DNA from: Promineifilum sp.
GTDB lineage: Bacteria; Chloroflexota; Anaerolineae; Promineifilales; Promineifilaceae
Assembly (NCBI GenBank): GCA_019454405.1
Contig: JACFOH010000011.1
Span: forward strand, 16,523-79,701
Direction of reading: 5' to 3'
Length of the DNA: 63,179 nucleotides
This document shows, one piece after another, positions 29,326 through 37,224 of the stretch. How positions within the stretch are numbered: position 1 is the first letter of the stretch; each line of letters begins with the position of its first letter. The notes beneath the pieces are model-generated. The model ran no database searches, had not been told where the DNA came from, and saw only the letters and a program-made list of their open reading frames with translations. The position numbers and the translations under genes are program-made.

Positions 29326-29706
29326 ATGACGACTATTCTAGCGATTCACAGTGCGCTATCTAATACCGCCTGGCTCTTTTTCCTCATCATTGGCCTCTGG
29401 GGCTTAGTCCGGGGGATTCGCGGACAGGCAGTCAACGGCAATTATTTAGGGGCCGCCTTTATCGGCCAGATGATCTTCGTCATTCAGGCGCTCCTCGGTT
29501 TCACATTATGGGTTAGCGGTCTGAGCACAGGTATTCAACGATCGGGCATGCACCTGCTTTATGGCGTGTTCGCACTGGTCTTTCTGCCGTTCATCTACCT
29601 GTCCGTATTGCGCGGGGACGATAGCAATCGGGCCCAATGGGTGTTGGCCTTCACCACGCTTTTCTTGTTCGGTATTGCCCTGCGGGCCATCACCACAGCG
29701 GCCTGA
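29326..29706 (+). CDS. Small four-helix membrane protein
   Basis: A 126-residue protein with four predicted membrane helices at about 10-27, 42-63, 76-93 and 104-121, joined by short loops. The pattern HSALSNTAWLFFLIIGLWG and the spaced His residues (H8, and H77 in GMHLLYG) resemble small cytochrome-like or DUF-type membrane proteins, but I cannot name the family. It is divergent from folC and convergent with the MFS gene. Confidence 0.6.
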   Translation: MTTILAIHSALSNTAWLFFLIIGLWGLVRGIRGQAVNGNYLGAAFIGQMIFVIQALLGFTLWVSGLSTGIQRSGMHLLYGVFALVFLPFIYLSVLRGDDSNRAQWVLAFTTLFLFGIALRAITTAA

Positions 29707-29718
29707 GCACCCAACGGC

Positions 29719-31047
29719 TCAGACTCCTTCAGCTGAATCGAGTGGAGAACCTAAGGAGAGCTGGGAAGATATTGCTTCCTTCTTGTCTTCTCCTTCTACG
29801 TAGTCGTCTCGCTCCGCCTCCAGATTCATCAATGAAGGCATGAAAAGAATACAAATCGCCATTGCCAAGGTAAACAGCCCTGAGCCGATGAACCATGTCC
29901 GCACGCCAATAACATCAGCCAACGGGCCGGCTACCACCAGGCTGATCGGCATCATACCCGTAGTCAGGCTACCCATAAGGGTAAATACGCGCCCTTGCAT
30001 CTCTGGAGCGACCTTAGCCTGAAATATGGCCATAATCGGACCGTTTGTCAGCGAACTCATGACTCCGCCCATGAGCATCCCGCCAACCGCCAAGGGGAAC
30101 ATGGAAGCCGGAGCGCTGCCAACGATGAGCACACCTACGCCAATGCCGGCGACTCCTATGACCGAAGTCATGATTTGCCGTTTGAAGCCGCCCCACACAC
30201 CGAGCAACAAACCGCCGATCAAAATACCGACACCAAATCCTCCCTCAAGAATTCCAAGATGCCAGGCAGTGCCCGAAAAGTGGTTGGTCACCAGCAAGGG
30301 CATAAAGCTTGTCGTCGGGCTGAGGACCATATTCAGTAACATAGCCGTCAGAGCAAGGTAGAACAGCCCCCGCCAACTAACCAAATAATGCATGCCGTCC
30401 CGCAAATCCGTCCAGTAGGCAGATATAGAGGACTGAGATCCATCGGCCACAGCTTGTTTTGGCTGGGGAATCTGGATCAGTAGCAGAAGAGCAATCGCAA
30501 TGCTCGCAGTGAGCAAATCAATCAGCAGGACACCCTCAACAGGTAACAAGGTGACCAGTAAAGCGCCTAGCGGAGCTGAAGCGACGTTGAGGCCCCCGTT
30601 GAGAATCTGGTTTAAGCCCTGGACGCGAGTCAGTTGTTCCTTGGGGACCATCAACGATGTTGAAGCAGTCATGGCGGGCCAGTGAAACGCACCGCCAAGC
30701 GACCGGATGAACAGCGCCACGTAGACATGCCATATCTCGGCCGACCCGGTCCAAAACATGACAGCTAATCCAAGCGTCGCCAGCGCAACCGTGAGATCTG
30801 CGCCTAACATCACCAGGCGTCGATTCCACCGGTCGACCATCACTCCGGCGAAGGGGCCGAGGAATACCTGCGGGAGCAAACCGATGACGGAGGCAATAGC
30901 CAGGACGGTAGCCGAACCCGTTTGCTGAGTCATCCACCAAATCAGGGCGAATTGCACGAGCTGGCTGCCGATCAAGGAAATTGACTGCCCTGTCCAGAGG
31001 ATGATAAAGGGGCGTAGGGAGCGCTGGCCGTTGCTTTCGTCGTTCAT
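29719..31047 (-). CDS. MFS exporter of the MFS_3 (macrolide/siderophore efflux-like) type
   Basis: A 442-residue protein with about 12 membrane helices. The opening FIILWTGQSISLIGSQLVQF, the DRWNRRLVM loop between helices 2 and 3, and the later PEMQGRVFTLMGS loop fit MFS_3 proteins such as MefA-type drug pumps and EntS. These export small molecules with proton exchange. The substrate is unknown. The gene has a clear promoter at 31113-31141 in an AT-rich island, unlike most genes in the window, which hints at specific regulation. Confidence 0.82.
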   Translation of the reverse strand: MNDESNGQRSLRPFIILWTGQSISLIGSQLVQFALIWWMTQQTGSATVLAIASVIGLLPQVFLGPFAGVMVDRWNRRLVMLGADLTVALATLGLAVMFWTGSAEIWHVYVALFIRSLGGAFHWPAMTASTSLMVPKEQLTRVQGLNQILNGGLNVASAPLGALLVTLLPVEGVLLIDLLTASIAIALLLLIQIPQPKQAVADGSQSSISAYWTDLRDGMHYLVSWRGLFYLALTAMLLNMVLSPTTSFMPLLVTNHFSGTAWHLGILEGGFGVGILIGGLLLGVWGGFKRQIMTSVIGVAGIGVGVLIVGSAPASMFPLAVGGMLMGGVMSSLTNGPIMAIFQAKVAPEMQGRVFTLMGSLTTGMMPISLVVAGPLADVIGVRTWFIGSGLFTLAMAICILFMPSLMNLEAERDDYVEGEDKKEAISSQLSLGSPLDSAEGV

Positions 31048-31112
31048 AAGTCACCAGAAATCGGAAGAAGTGTCGTCAGGTCCGAATAGGTCTGCATCAG
31101 AATTATTTGTGC

Positions 31113-31141
31113 AGCATATAATAAATAACATCATATGTCAA
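31113..31141 (-). promoter_or_regulatory. Promoter of the MFS exporter gene
   Basis: On the minus strand a consensus TTGACA (31141-31136), a 17-base spacer and TATGCT (31118-31113). The transcript would have a leader of about 60 bases. Confidence 0.7.
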
Positions 31142-31158
31142 TATATTTAATATTATTA

Positions 31159-31186
31159 TTGATATTATTTATATTGGTGATATTTT
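31159..31186 (+). promoter_or_regulatory. Candidate promoter for the map leader and map
   Basis: TTGATA at 31159-31164, a 16-base spacer and TATTTT at 31181-31186. TTGACA at 31219 lacks a matching -10 box. Confidence 0.45.
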
Positions 31187-31265
31187 CTGTCATCATAATC
31201 GCAGAAAAGGGGTTATAGTTGACATTACATAGGTAACAATCGTGGCCAATGCGAGGAGGCTTTTA

Positions 31266-31292
31266 ATGTTATATAATCAGTCCTTGTCATGA
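31266..31292 (+). CDS. Candidate leader peptide before map
   Basis: An 8-residue frame, MLYNQSLS, with an ideal ribosome site GAGGAGG at 31253-31259 and a six-base spacing. Its TGA stop overlaps the map start as ATGA. The map ATG itself has no Shine-Dalgarno sequence, so ribosomes finishing the peptide probably restart on map. This is inferred from sequence layout only. Confidence 0.5.
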   Translation: MLYNQSLS

Positions 31293-32053
31293 AGCCAAAA
31301 AACAGCAAAGAACTAGCTCGAATGCGCGCGGCAGGCCGGCTGACTGCTGAATGTTTCGCCATCCTCGAAGAGAACATCAAACCCGGCGTCACGCTAAAGG
31401 CCCTCGATATACTGGTCGAAAATCATATTCATAAGCAAGGCGCGGAAACGTTATACAAGAACTATCGCGGTAGTGGGCATGACCACCCTCCCTTCCCCGG
31501 CACCATCTGCGCTTCGGTCAACCACGAGATTTGTCACGGGTTACCGGATGAGCGCATACTCGAAGAAGGGGACGTCGTAGGCATCGATATTGGATTACGG
31601 CTCAAGGGATTCTGCGGCGACGCCTGCGTCACTTATCCCGTCGGTCAGGTCGCACCTCATGTCGAGCGGCTGCTGGCTATCGGCCGTGAGGCGCTTCACC
31701 GGGGTATCGAGGCAGCACAGTACAACAATCATCTACATGATATCGGCCGTGCTATCCAGGATTATGCCGACACCCAGGGAGTTTCTGTTGTCCACGAATG
31801 GGGCGGACATGGGATCGGCCGTATTCTGCACGAGAATATGTCCGTCTCCCACATTCGCCAATCGACGCCAGGCCCGCGCCTCGTGCCGGGCATGACTTTC
31901 ACCATCGAGCCGATGATTAACGAGGGGACTCACGAATGGATCTTGCTGCCCGACGGCTGGACGGTTATCACGGCCGACGGGAAGCTCTCGGTGCAGTTCG
32001 AGCATACCATCGCCATCACCCCAAACGGCCCTGACATCCTCACACGGTTATAA
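31289..32053 (+). CDS. map: Methionine aminopeptidase, type I
   Basis: A 254-residue enzyme that removes the initiator Met from nascent proteins. The five metal ligands are visible: Asp in GIDIGLRL, Asp in GFCGDACV, His in GGHGIGR, Glu in FTIEPMIN and Glu in VQFEHTIAI. A His in NHEICHGLP shapes the active site. There is no N-terminal zinc or SH3-binding extension. In many bacteria map sits between adk and infA in the ribosomal cluster; here it stands apart. Start choice: the ATG overlaps the stop of an 8-codon leader with a strong ribosome site. Confidence 0.95.
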   Translation: MKPKNSKELARMRAAGRLTAECFAILEENIKPGVTLKALDILVENHIHKQGAETLYKNYRGSGHDHPPFPGTICASVNHEICHGLPDERILEEGDVVGIDIGLRLKGFCGDACVTYPVGQVAPHVERLLAIGREALHRGIEAAQYNNHLHDIGRAIQDYADTQGVSVVHEWGGHGIGRILHENMSVSHIRQSTPGPRLVPGMTFTIEPMINEGTHEWILLPDGWTVITADGKLSVQFEHTIAITPNGPDILTRL

Positions 32054-32059
32054 GTCGAT

Positions 32060-32695
32060 TTGGCGACCTACCTACTTCAAGGCTTATTATTAGGGGCGAC
32101 CGCGGCCATCCAGCCTGGAGCGATCCAGGCTTTTCTCTTGTCACTCCTGGCGCGGGAAGGGTGGCGTCGAGCGCTACCGGCCACGCTCGCGCCTCTTATC
32201 AGCGACGGACCAATTTTAGTCCTTGTTCTGGTCGTGCTTACCCGATTGCCGGGTTGGTTATTGCCCGGCTTGCAGGTGGTTGGAGGGCTTTTCCTCATTT
32301 ACCTGGCCTGGAACGCGTGGCGATCGTTTCGGCAGGGAGCGGCAACCGGCGATCCAGCAGTCGCCATAGAAGGAAGTATCGTTGCCAATATCTTCAAGGC
32401 TGCGCTGATGAACCTCCTGAACCCGGCGCCTTATATTTTCTGGGCAACAGTGGCTGGGCCAATTCTTATCAGAGGCTGGCGAGCAAACCCGATATACGGC
32501 CTAACTTTTCTGATAAGTTTCTACGGCGCGATCGTCGCTGGCGGAGCTCTCTTCGTGCTGTTTTTTGCCGGCGCCGGCAAGATCGAGCCTCGCATCAACC
32601 ATGCGTTGCGAGCCATATCGGCTGTAGCATTACTGGCCTTCGGCCTCTATCAATTAATCTCCGGTATGAGTGGAATCGGGGCGGCCTTCGTCTAA
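32060..32695 (+). CDS. LysE/RhtB-family membrane exporter
   Basis: A 211-residue protein with about six membrane helices. LLLGATAAIQPGAIQAFLL at the N-terminus, FLIYLAWNAWRSFR and AALMNLLNPAPYIFWATV match the LysE family, which exports amino acids or similar metabolites. The NP-x-P-Y motif is typical. The best start is TTG at 32060, six bases after the map stop, so the gene is in the map transcript. The substrate cannot be inferred. Confidence 0.8.
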   Translation: MATYLLQGLLLGATAAIQPGAIQAFLLSLLAREGWRRALPATLAPLISDGPILVLVLVVLTRLPGWLLPGLQVVGGLFLIYLAWNAWRSFRQGAATGDPAVAIEGSIVANIFKAALMNLLNPAPYIFWATVAGPILIRGWRANPIYGLTFLISFYGAIVAGGALFVLFFAGAGKIEPRINHALRAISAVALLAFGLYQLISGMSGIGAAFV

Positions 32696-32712
32696 ACTCC
32701 GGCCACCCCTAA

Positions 32713-35484
32713 TCAGGCGACGATATTAACCAGCGTCCCTCGAGCGACGATCACCTTGCGCGGAGCTTTACCTTCCAGAATTCGCTGGATCTTCTCGGAC
32801 TCTAACGCGATTCGGCCAAGGGCGTCGTCATCCAGGCCAGCCGAAACTTCTATCTTGTCACGAGTCTTGCCGTTTATCTGGATCACCAGACTGATCAACT
32901 CCTCACGGGCGATATCTTCATCCCATACCGGCCACGCCTGTTGATGAATACTATAGGGACGATCGCGTCGCGCCCATAGCTCCTCGGTGATATAGGGGGA
33001 TATAGGCGCCATCAGCAGCAGCATCGTATCCACCGCTTCATCCCAGGCTTCGCGAGACACGGCCGACTCCTTTTGTGCGGCCAGGATGGTATTACGTAAT
33101 TCCATGATCGCCGCCACGGCCGTATTGAATGAAAACTCGTCCAGATCCTGTGTCACTTTACGGATGGTCTGATGGGTCTTACGACGTAATGCGCGTGAGA
33201 TCGATTCATCAACCGTCCCGGGTTGATAATCGGCTCGACCGATCTCCCAAATATCCTGCAGCAGCCGCTGCGGCCCCTTGATGCCGCCATAGTTCCACGG
33301 GCCGCCCTGCTCCCACTTGGCAAAGAACATCAGATAGGCACGCACCGTATCAGCGCCAAATTCGTCAACAAGCTCATCAGGATTGACAACGTTGCCCTTA
33401 CTCTTGGACATGCGCTGGATTTCCAAATGGTGGCGCAGCTGATTGACCGTGTTATCGCCATCAATAGCAGGGATATTAATATAGGCATCGGGAGCCGCCT
33501 CAACCGTGACCAACACGCCGCCGGCGTCCACCTGCATAACATTTTCGGTGCGCTTCATGAGCTCTCCGATGACAGAGTCATCGCGCACCCCTGCATCAAC
33601 CGATGCAGGGTCGATCACTTCGATCCGATCAGCTACAAACACATTACCCTGGCGCCGTCCGCGAGCAACGATCGTATCTCCCTTACGTTCCGCCCCCAGG
33701 ATCTGCCCTTGATTGTGCAGCATGAGCATTGGCTCATCGAACAGGCCTTTAGAGTCACGGCCATTGGCATGCATGATCGCTTGGGTCTCTTCAAACATTC
33801 CCAAATCGCGCATGGCCTTGGTGAAGAAGCGCGTATAGAGCAGGTGCATCGTGGCGTGCTCTGCCCCACCGGTATAGACATCGACCGGTAGCCAGTAAGC
33901 GGCCTCAGCCGGATCGAACGGACCTTTATCATACTGGGGGCTTAGATAGCGATATTGATACCATGACGAGCACATGAACGTATCCATCGTGTCCGTCTCG
34001 CGTCGCGCCGGCCGACCATGGGAATCAGTCGTATGCTGAAATGCCTCATGATAGCGTAACGGGCTTTGGCCGGTGGGCATAAACTCCACATCGTCAGGCA
34101 ACAGCACCGGCAACTGGTCGTCGGGCGTCATCTCAATAGTCCCGTCAACGCAATGGATGGCCGGGATCGGCGCGCCCCAATACCGCTGGCGACTGATGAG
34201 CCAATCACGCATGCGATAATTGACCGACTTCCCACCAATGCCCTTCTCCGCCAGCCATTCGGCCACAGTATTGACCGAAGGATTAGCCCAGCCTTTATCG
34301 GCCGTCACCGGCGTACCATTAAATTGGTCGCTGTTGATCATGACACCAGGGCCGACATAGGCGATTTCCATTGCGGATCCATCGATCGATTCGTCAGCAT
34401 CCGGCTGAATGACCGGCACAATCGCCAGGTTGTATTTGCGAGCGAACTCAAAGTCGCGTTCATCATGGGCGGGTACAGCCATGATCGCCCCGGTGCCGTA
34501 AGAGCCAAGCACATAGTCGGCGATCCAAACCGGTATGCGCTTCTGATTGACCGGATTGATGGCATAGCCGCCGGTGAAGACGCCGGTTTTCTCGCGAGTG
34601 TCGGCCAAGCGTTCAATCTCTGTTGCTCGTGCCGTTTGCGCACGATAGGCGTCCACAATCTCGCGCTGCCCATCACTGGTTAGTTTATCGACCAGATCGT
34701 GTTCCGGGGCCAACACCATGAACGTCGCCCCCCACAAAGTATCAGGACGAGTGGTGAAGACTTCGATAGGATCGCCGTGCTCACTAGTGAACACAACACG
34801 CGCGCCTTCGCTGCGGCCGATCCAGTTCGTCTGCATCAACTTGATGGGCTCAGGCCAATCCAGTCCTTCGAAGTTCAGCAGTTCTTCGCAATATTTGGTG
34901 ATGGCAAAGAACCACTGCTTCATCATCTTTTGGACTACCGGCTGGCCCGTCCGCTCATCCTTGCCATCAATGACCTGCTCATTAGCCAAAACTGTCTGCA
35001 GAGTTTCCGACCAGTTGACCAACCCCTCGCCCCAATAGGCCAGACCATGTTTATAGAGCTGGATAAAGAACCATTCTGTCCAATGGTAGTATGCCGGATC
35101 GCAACTAACCGCCTCGCGCTTCCAATCGAACATCGTGCCCATACTACGCAGTTGTTTACGCATGCGTTCGATATTGGCATATGTCCAGGTCTTGGGGTGG
35201 ATGTTGCGCTGAATAGCGGCATTCTCAGCCGGCAAGCCAAAGGCGTCAAAACCCATCGGGAACAAGACATTATAGCCACGCATGCGCATGAACCGCGCTC
35301 GCGCATCGGAGGGTGTCATGGCGAACCAATGCCCGATATGAAGATCTCCGCTTGGATAGGGCAACATCGTCAGCGCATAATACTTGGGTTTGCTCCAATC
35401 TACTCGAGAACGGTAGAGTTGGTCAGCCTCCCATTTTTGCTGCCACTTCGGCTCGATGACGGCCGGATCGTAGGTGTCACTCAT
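32713..35484 (-). CDS. leuS: Leucyl-tRNA synthetase
   Basis: About 923 residues from the ATG at 35484, with GGAG eight bases upstream; the GTG two codons earlier is too close to that site. Class I signatures are PYPSGDLHIGHWF near residue 40 and MSKSKGN in the C-terminal half. The editing domain (CP1) contains FTTRPDTLWGATF and YGTGAIMAVPAHDERDFEFA (two adjacent segments). A leucine-specific insertion of about 90 residues precedes MSKSK; it is large for the family. The enzyme charges tRNA-Leu. Expression is probably set by the T-box leader immediately upstream. Confidence 0.97.
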   Translation of the reverse strand: MSDTYDPAVIEPKWQQKWEADQLYRSRVDWSKPKYYALTMLPYPSGDLHIGHWFAMTPSDARARFMRMRGYNVLFPMGFDAFGLPAENAAIQRNIHPKTWTYANIERMRKQLRSMGTMFDWKREAVSCDPAYYHWTEWFFIQLYKHGLAYWGEGLVNWSETLQTVLANEQVIDGKDERTGQPVVQKMMKQWFFAITKYCEELLNFEGLDWPEPIKLMQTNWIGRSEGARVVFTSEHGDPIEVFTTRPDTLWGATFMVLAPEHDLVDKLTSDGQREIVDAYRAQTARATEIERLADTREKTGVFTGGYAINPVNQKRIPVWIADYVLGSYGTGAIMAVPAHDERDFEFARKYNLAIVPVIQPDADESIDGSAMEIAYVGPGVMINSDQFNGTPVTADKGWANPSVNTVAEWLAEKGIGGKSVNYRMRDWLISRQRYWGAPIPAIHCVDGTIEMTPDDQLPVLLPDDVEFMPTGQSPLRYHEAFQHTTDSHGRPARRETDTMDTFMCSSWYQYRYLSPQYDKGPFDPAEAAYWLPVDVYTGGAEHATMHLLYTRFFTKAMRDLGMFEETQAIMHANGRDSKGLFDEPMLMLHNQGQILGAERKGDTIVARGRRQGNVFVADRIEVIDPASVDAGVRDDSVIGELMKRTENVMQVDAGGVLVTVEAAPDAYINIPAIDGDNTVNQLRHHLEIQRMSKSKGNVVNPDELVDEFGADTVRAYLMFFAKWEQGGPWNYGGIKGPQRLLQDIWEIGRADYQPGTVDESISRALRRKTHQTIRKVTQDLDEFSFNTAVAAIMELRNTILAAQKESAVSREAWDEAVDTMLLLMAPISPYITEELWARRDRPYSIHQQAWPVWDEDIAREELISLVIQINGKTRDKIEVSAGLDDDALGRIALESEKIQRILEGKAPRKVIVARGTLVNIVA

Positions 35485-35525
35485 GTTCACGACTCCAATT
35501 CTATGATTGCAAGGATTATTCCATA

Positions 35526-35563
35526 CAAAAAGAACCTCTTTCGCTCAGAGACGAAAGAGGTTC
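35526..35563 (-). terminator. T-box terminator hairpin before leuS
   Basis: On the minus strand GAACCTCTTTCG pairs with CGAAAGAGGTTC over 12 base pairs with an eight-base loop, followed by a T run at 35531-35527. It is preceded by the T-box sequence, so it is the regulated terminator, about 40 bases before the leuS start. Confidence 0.92.
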
Positions 35564-35594
35564 CGCGGTACCACTCTGATTGATGATCAAAAAG

Positions 35595-35667
35595 TGGACC
35601 TGAAGGGGTTCGAACCCTTGACCTCCACAATGCCATTGTGGCGCTCTCCCAATTGAGCTACAGGCCC
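35595..35667 (-). tRNA. tRNA-Ala(GGC) inside the T-box leader
   Basis: A 73-base cloverleaf. The acceptor stem GGGCCTG pairs with CAGGTCC and carries the G3-U70 pair that marks tRNA-Ala. The anticodon stem CCACA/TGTGG closes the loop ATGGCAT with anticodon GGC at 35634-35632. The T arm holds GGGTTCGAACCCC. CCA is not encoded. It shares strand with the T-box parts on both sides, and no promoter of its own is visible within 60 bases upstream. Confidence 0.95.
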
Positions 35668-35844
35668 ATATCATCCACTTTAACACGTAACGAGTGTAAA
35701 CCGTCGCCGGCTATCGATTCACCAGCGCGACTCCCAGGCGAGTTCGGCTCAACTTGTCGCCCTTTCAGCCAAGGGGCGACTCTCTATCCACCGCGCCTAC
35801 TACTCCTGATCGTAGTCTTTCACGTATAATCTTACATTCAGCGG

Positions 35845-35860
35845 GGTATCTTTCGATACC
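35845..35860 (-). other. Hairpin near the 5' end of the leuS leader
   Basis: GGTATC-GAAA-GATACC is a perfect six-base-pair stem with a GNRA-type tetraloop. It would lie about 12 bases after the predicted transcript start. An upstream GTATCTTTCG (35880-35871) is complementary to CGAAAGATAC (35855-35846), so it overlaps two possible pairings at the DNA level. Confidence 0.5.
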
Positions 35861-35878
35861 ATCGCACGAACGAAAGAT

Positions 35879-35907
35879 ACTATACCTCGATCTATGGTAA
35901 AGTGCAA
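35879..35907 (-). promoter_or_regulatory. Promoter of the T-box/tRNA-Ala/leuS transcript
   Basis: On the minus strand TTGCAC (35907-35902), a 17-base spacer and TATAGT (35884-35879). Transcription would start near 35872, ahead of Stem I. Confidence 0.65.
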
Positions 35908-36021
35908 GAAATTTGGTTCCTAAAATCAGCCCAGCCCTACCAGGCGATTGGCAATCCTCGGGTAAAATGCTTAGACTTGTCAACAGGCCCGGTCAGTTAA
36001 CAACCGGGATATGATATCCAG

Positions 36022-36777
36022 ATGGCCAAGCGTCGTAAAAGATCCCCTGTCGAACTGAAGCCTGTTGAGCCGCACATGTGCGACATCCCGCTTCGCCTGA
36101 AGATTCTGCAAAGGCTCCCATTCTTTACCTCTCTTACAGCTCAGGAAATCACGGAGATCAACACTCTATTTCGAGAAGTAGGCTTTGAGGCGCAAGAGTC
36201 GATCTATCACGCCGGGGACCCCGCGATTCGTCTGTACGTAGTGGCGGCGGGTATTGTCAAAATCATGCGCCATGCCCTGAACGGGCAGGAGATCTTGCTC
36301 GACATCCTCACATCCGGCGAATTTTTCGGCAGCCTCTCTCTCACGGACGACGACACTTATTCGGACACGGCCATCGCCCAAACCGCGGCCTGCACGCTAA
36401 GCATCAGCAAAAGCGATTTTCGCTCCATCCTGGCTCGCTATCCGACAGTGGCGCTGGCGATATTAGATATCACCTCCAAACGGCTTCATGAGGCTCACGA
36501 GACCATCCGGCAGATCAGCGCCCATACTGTAGAGGAGCGCACCGCTCATACCTTGGTCAAACTGGCTGAGAAACTTGGCGAACCACACGATGTGGGACTA
36601 TTGATCCAGACGCCACTATCGCGCGAGGACCTGGCAGGTATGGTGAGTAGCACACCGGAAAGTGTTAGCCGGATCATCAGCCAATTCCAGAAAGCCGATC
36701 TCATCGACACCGGACGCCAATGGATCGCTATTACCAACTTGCCCCGATTACGCGAGGTGGCAAACATCAGCGACTAA
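36022..36777 (+). CDS. Crp/Fnr-family transcription regulator
   Basis: A 251-residue regulator. Residues about 30-145 form the cyclic-nucleotide-type sensor barrel (LPFFTSLTAQEITEIN, YVVAAGIVKIMR, EFFGSLSLTDDD), and 165-235 the Crp-type winged helix with recognition helix SREDLAGMVSSTPESVSRII. The Fnr iron-sulfur Cys pattern is incomplete: the N-terminal part has one Cys (PHMCDIP), so the signal is unknown. A nearby palindrome at 36902-36919 before the metal-transport genes is a candidate target. The gene is divergent from the tRNA-Ala/leuS transcript. Confidence 0.88.
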   Translation: MAKRRKRSPVELKPVEPHMCDIPLRLKILQRLPFFTSLTAQEITEINTLFREVGFEAQESIYHAGDPAIRLYVVAAGIVKIMRHALNGQEILLDILTSGEFFGSLSLTDDDTYSDTAIAQTAACTLSISKSDFRSILARYPTVALAILDITSKRLHEAHETIRQISAHTVEERTAHTLVKLAEKLGEPHDVGLLIQTPLSREDLAGMVSSTPESVSRIISQFQKADLIDTGRQWIAITNLPRLREVANISD

Positions 36778-36901
36778 TATCACCAAAGCCGGGAAGCAAG
36801 CCGCCCATCTAAGCGTTTCGCAACACCTCTAAGTCATCCACTCCCTCTCACCCTCTGCCTCGATTCAAAAACCCGTGCCGTAATCTGCGCCAAATCATGT
36901 A

Positions 36902-36919
36902 ACGATCGGCCCAGATCGT
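36902..36919. promoter_or_regulatory. Palindromic operator candidate before the metal-transport genes
   Basis: ACGATC-GGCCCA-GATCGT is a perfect 6+6 inverted repeat with a six-base centre. It lies seven bases upstream of a TATAGC -10 box at 36926-36931, so a bound protein would cover the -35 region. The upstream Crp/Fnr-type regulator is a possible ligand; the sequence is not the E. coli Crp or Fnr consensus. Confidence 0.45.
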
Positions 36920-36953
36920 GTACGGTATAGCCAGACTCAAGTGAGGTATTCAA

Positions 36954-37169
36954 ATGAAAACAATTTTACGCAGTCAAGATCTGTCATGTCCATCCTGTGT
37001 GGCCAAAATCGAGAAGGCCTTGAAGTCTGTCACCGGCGTTGAAGAGGCAACCGTGCACTTCAATACAGGCCGCATTGTCGTCGAGCACGATTCGGCGGCC
37101 GTAAAGGATACTGAGCTTATCGAAGCTATCCGCTCAGTGGGATACGAGGCCAAAGTCGCCTCATTCTAA
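36954..37169 (+). CDS. Heavy-metal-associated domain protein (CopZ-like chaperone)
   Basis: A 71-residue single HMA domain with the metal site CPSC (Cys12, Cys15) in LSCPSCVAKIEKAL, followed by GVEEATVHFNTGRIVVEHD. It has the ferredoxin-like fold of CopZ and MerP and would carry a soft or transition metal to the ATPase encoded 55 bases downstream. The usual M-x-C-x-x-C Met is Leu here, so strict Cu(I) preference is less certain. GAGG lies before the ATG. Probably co-transcribed with the ATPase. Confidence 0.88.
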   Translation: MKTILRSQDLSCPSCVAKIEKALKSVTGVEEATVHFNTGRIVVEHDSAAVKDTELIEAIRSVGYEAKVASF

Positions 37170-37224
37170 TCAAGGTAGGACGCGAGGTCCGCTCGCGTCC
37201 TACCCATCAATCGGGGAAGAGCCA

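Larger units (their letters stand above)
31100..31215. other. AT-rich island between divergent genes
   Basis: About 115 bases of mostly A and T in a GC-rich setting. It contains CAATATA (31139-31145) and TATATTG (31170-31176) as inverted arms, several AATATTATT units, and promoters for both flanking genes. It could be a binding site for a regulator or nucleoid protein. Confidence 0.5.
35526..35872 (-). promoter_or_regulatory. T-box riboswitch leader of leuS, interrupted by a tRNA-Ala gene
   Basis: Minus-strand RNA. Stem I: GACT (35817-35814) pairs with AGTC (35732-35729), CAGG (35808-35805) with CCTG (35738-35735), with a kink-turn-like ACGAT/GG between. The specifier loop has AGTA (35804-35801) opposite GAACUCG (35745-35739), so CUC (Leu) at 35742-35740 is the likely specifier, though UCG one base on is possible. 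The AGAGAG motif (35785-35780) and a distal stem GTCGCCC/GGGCGAC (35780-35774, 35762-35756) with loop CTTGGCTGAAA complete Stem I. The T-box sequence AGAGTGGTACCGCGG lies at 35577-35563, with UGGU suited to a discriminator A. Between them lie a small hairpin (35700-35679) and a whole tRNA-Ala gene. Confidence 0.85.

Noticed and set aside
31136..31176. CRISPR or direct-repeat array in the AT-rich island
   Set aside because: The short AATATT units vary in length and spacing and there are no regular spacers.
34699..35583. A 294-residue open frame on the plus strand
   Set aside because: It is opposite leuS and its T-box; leuS is unmistakable.
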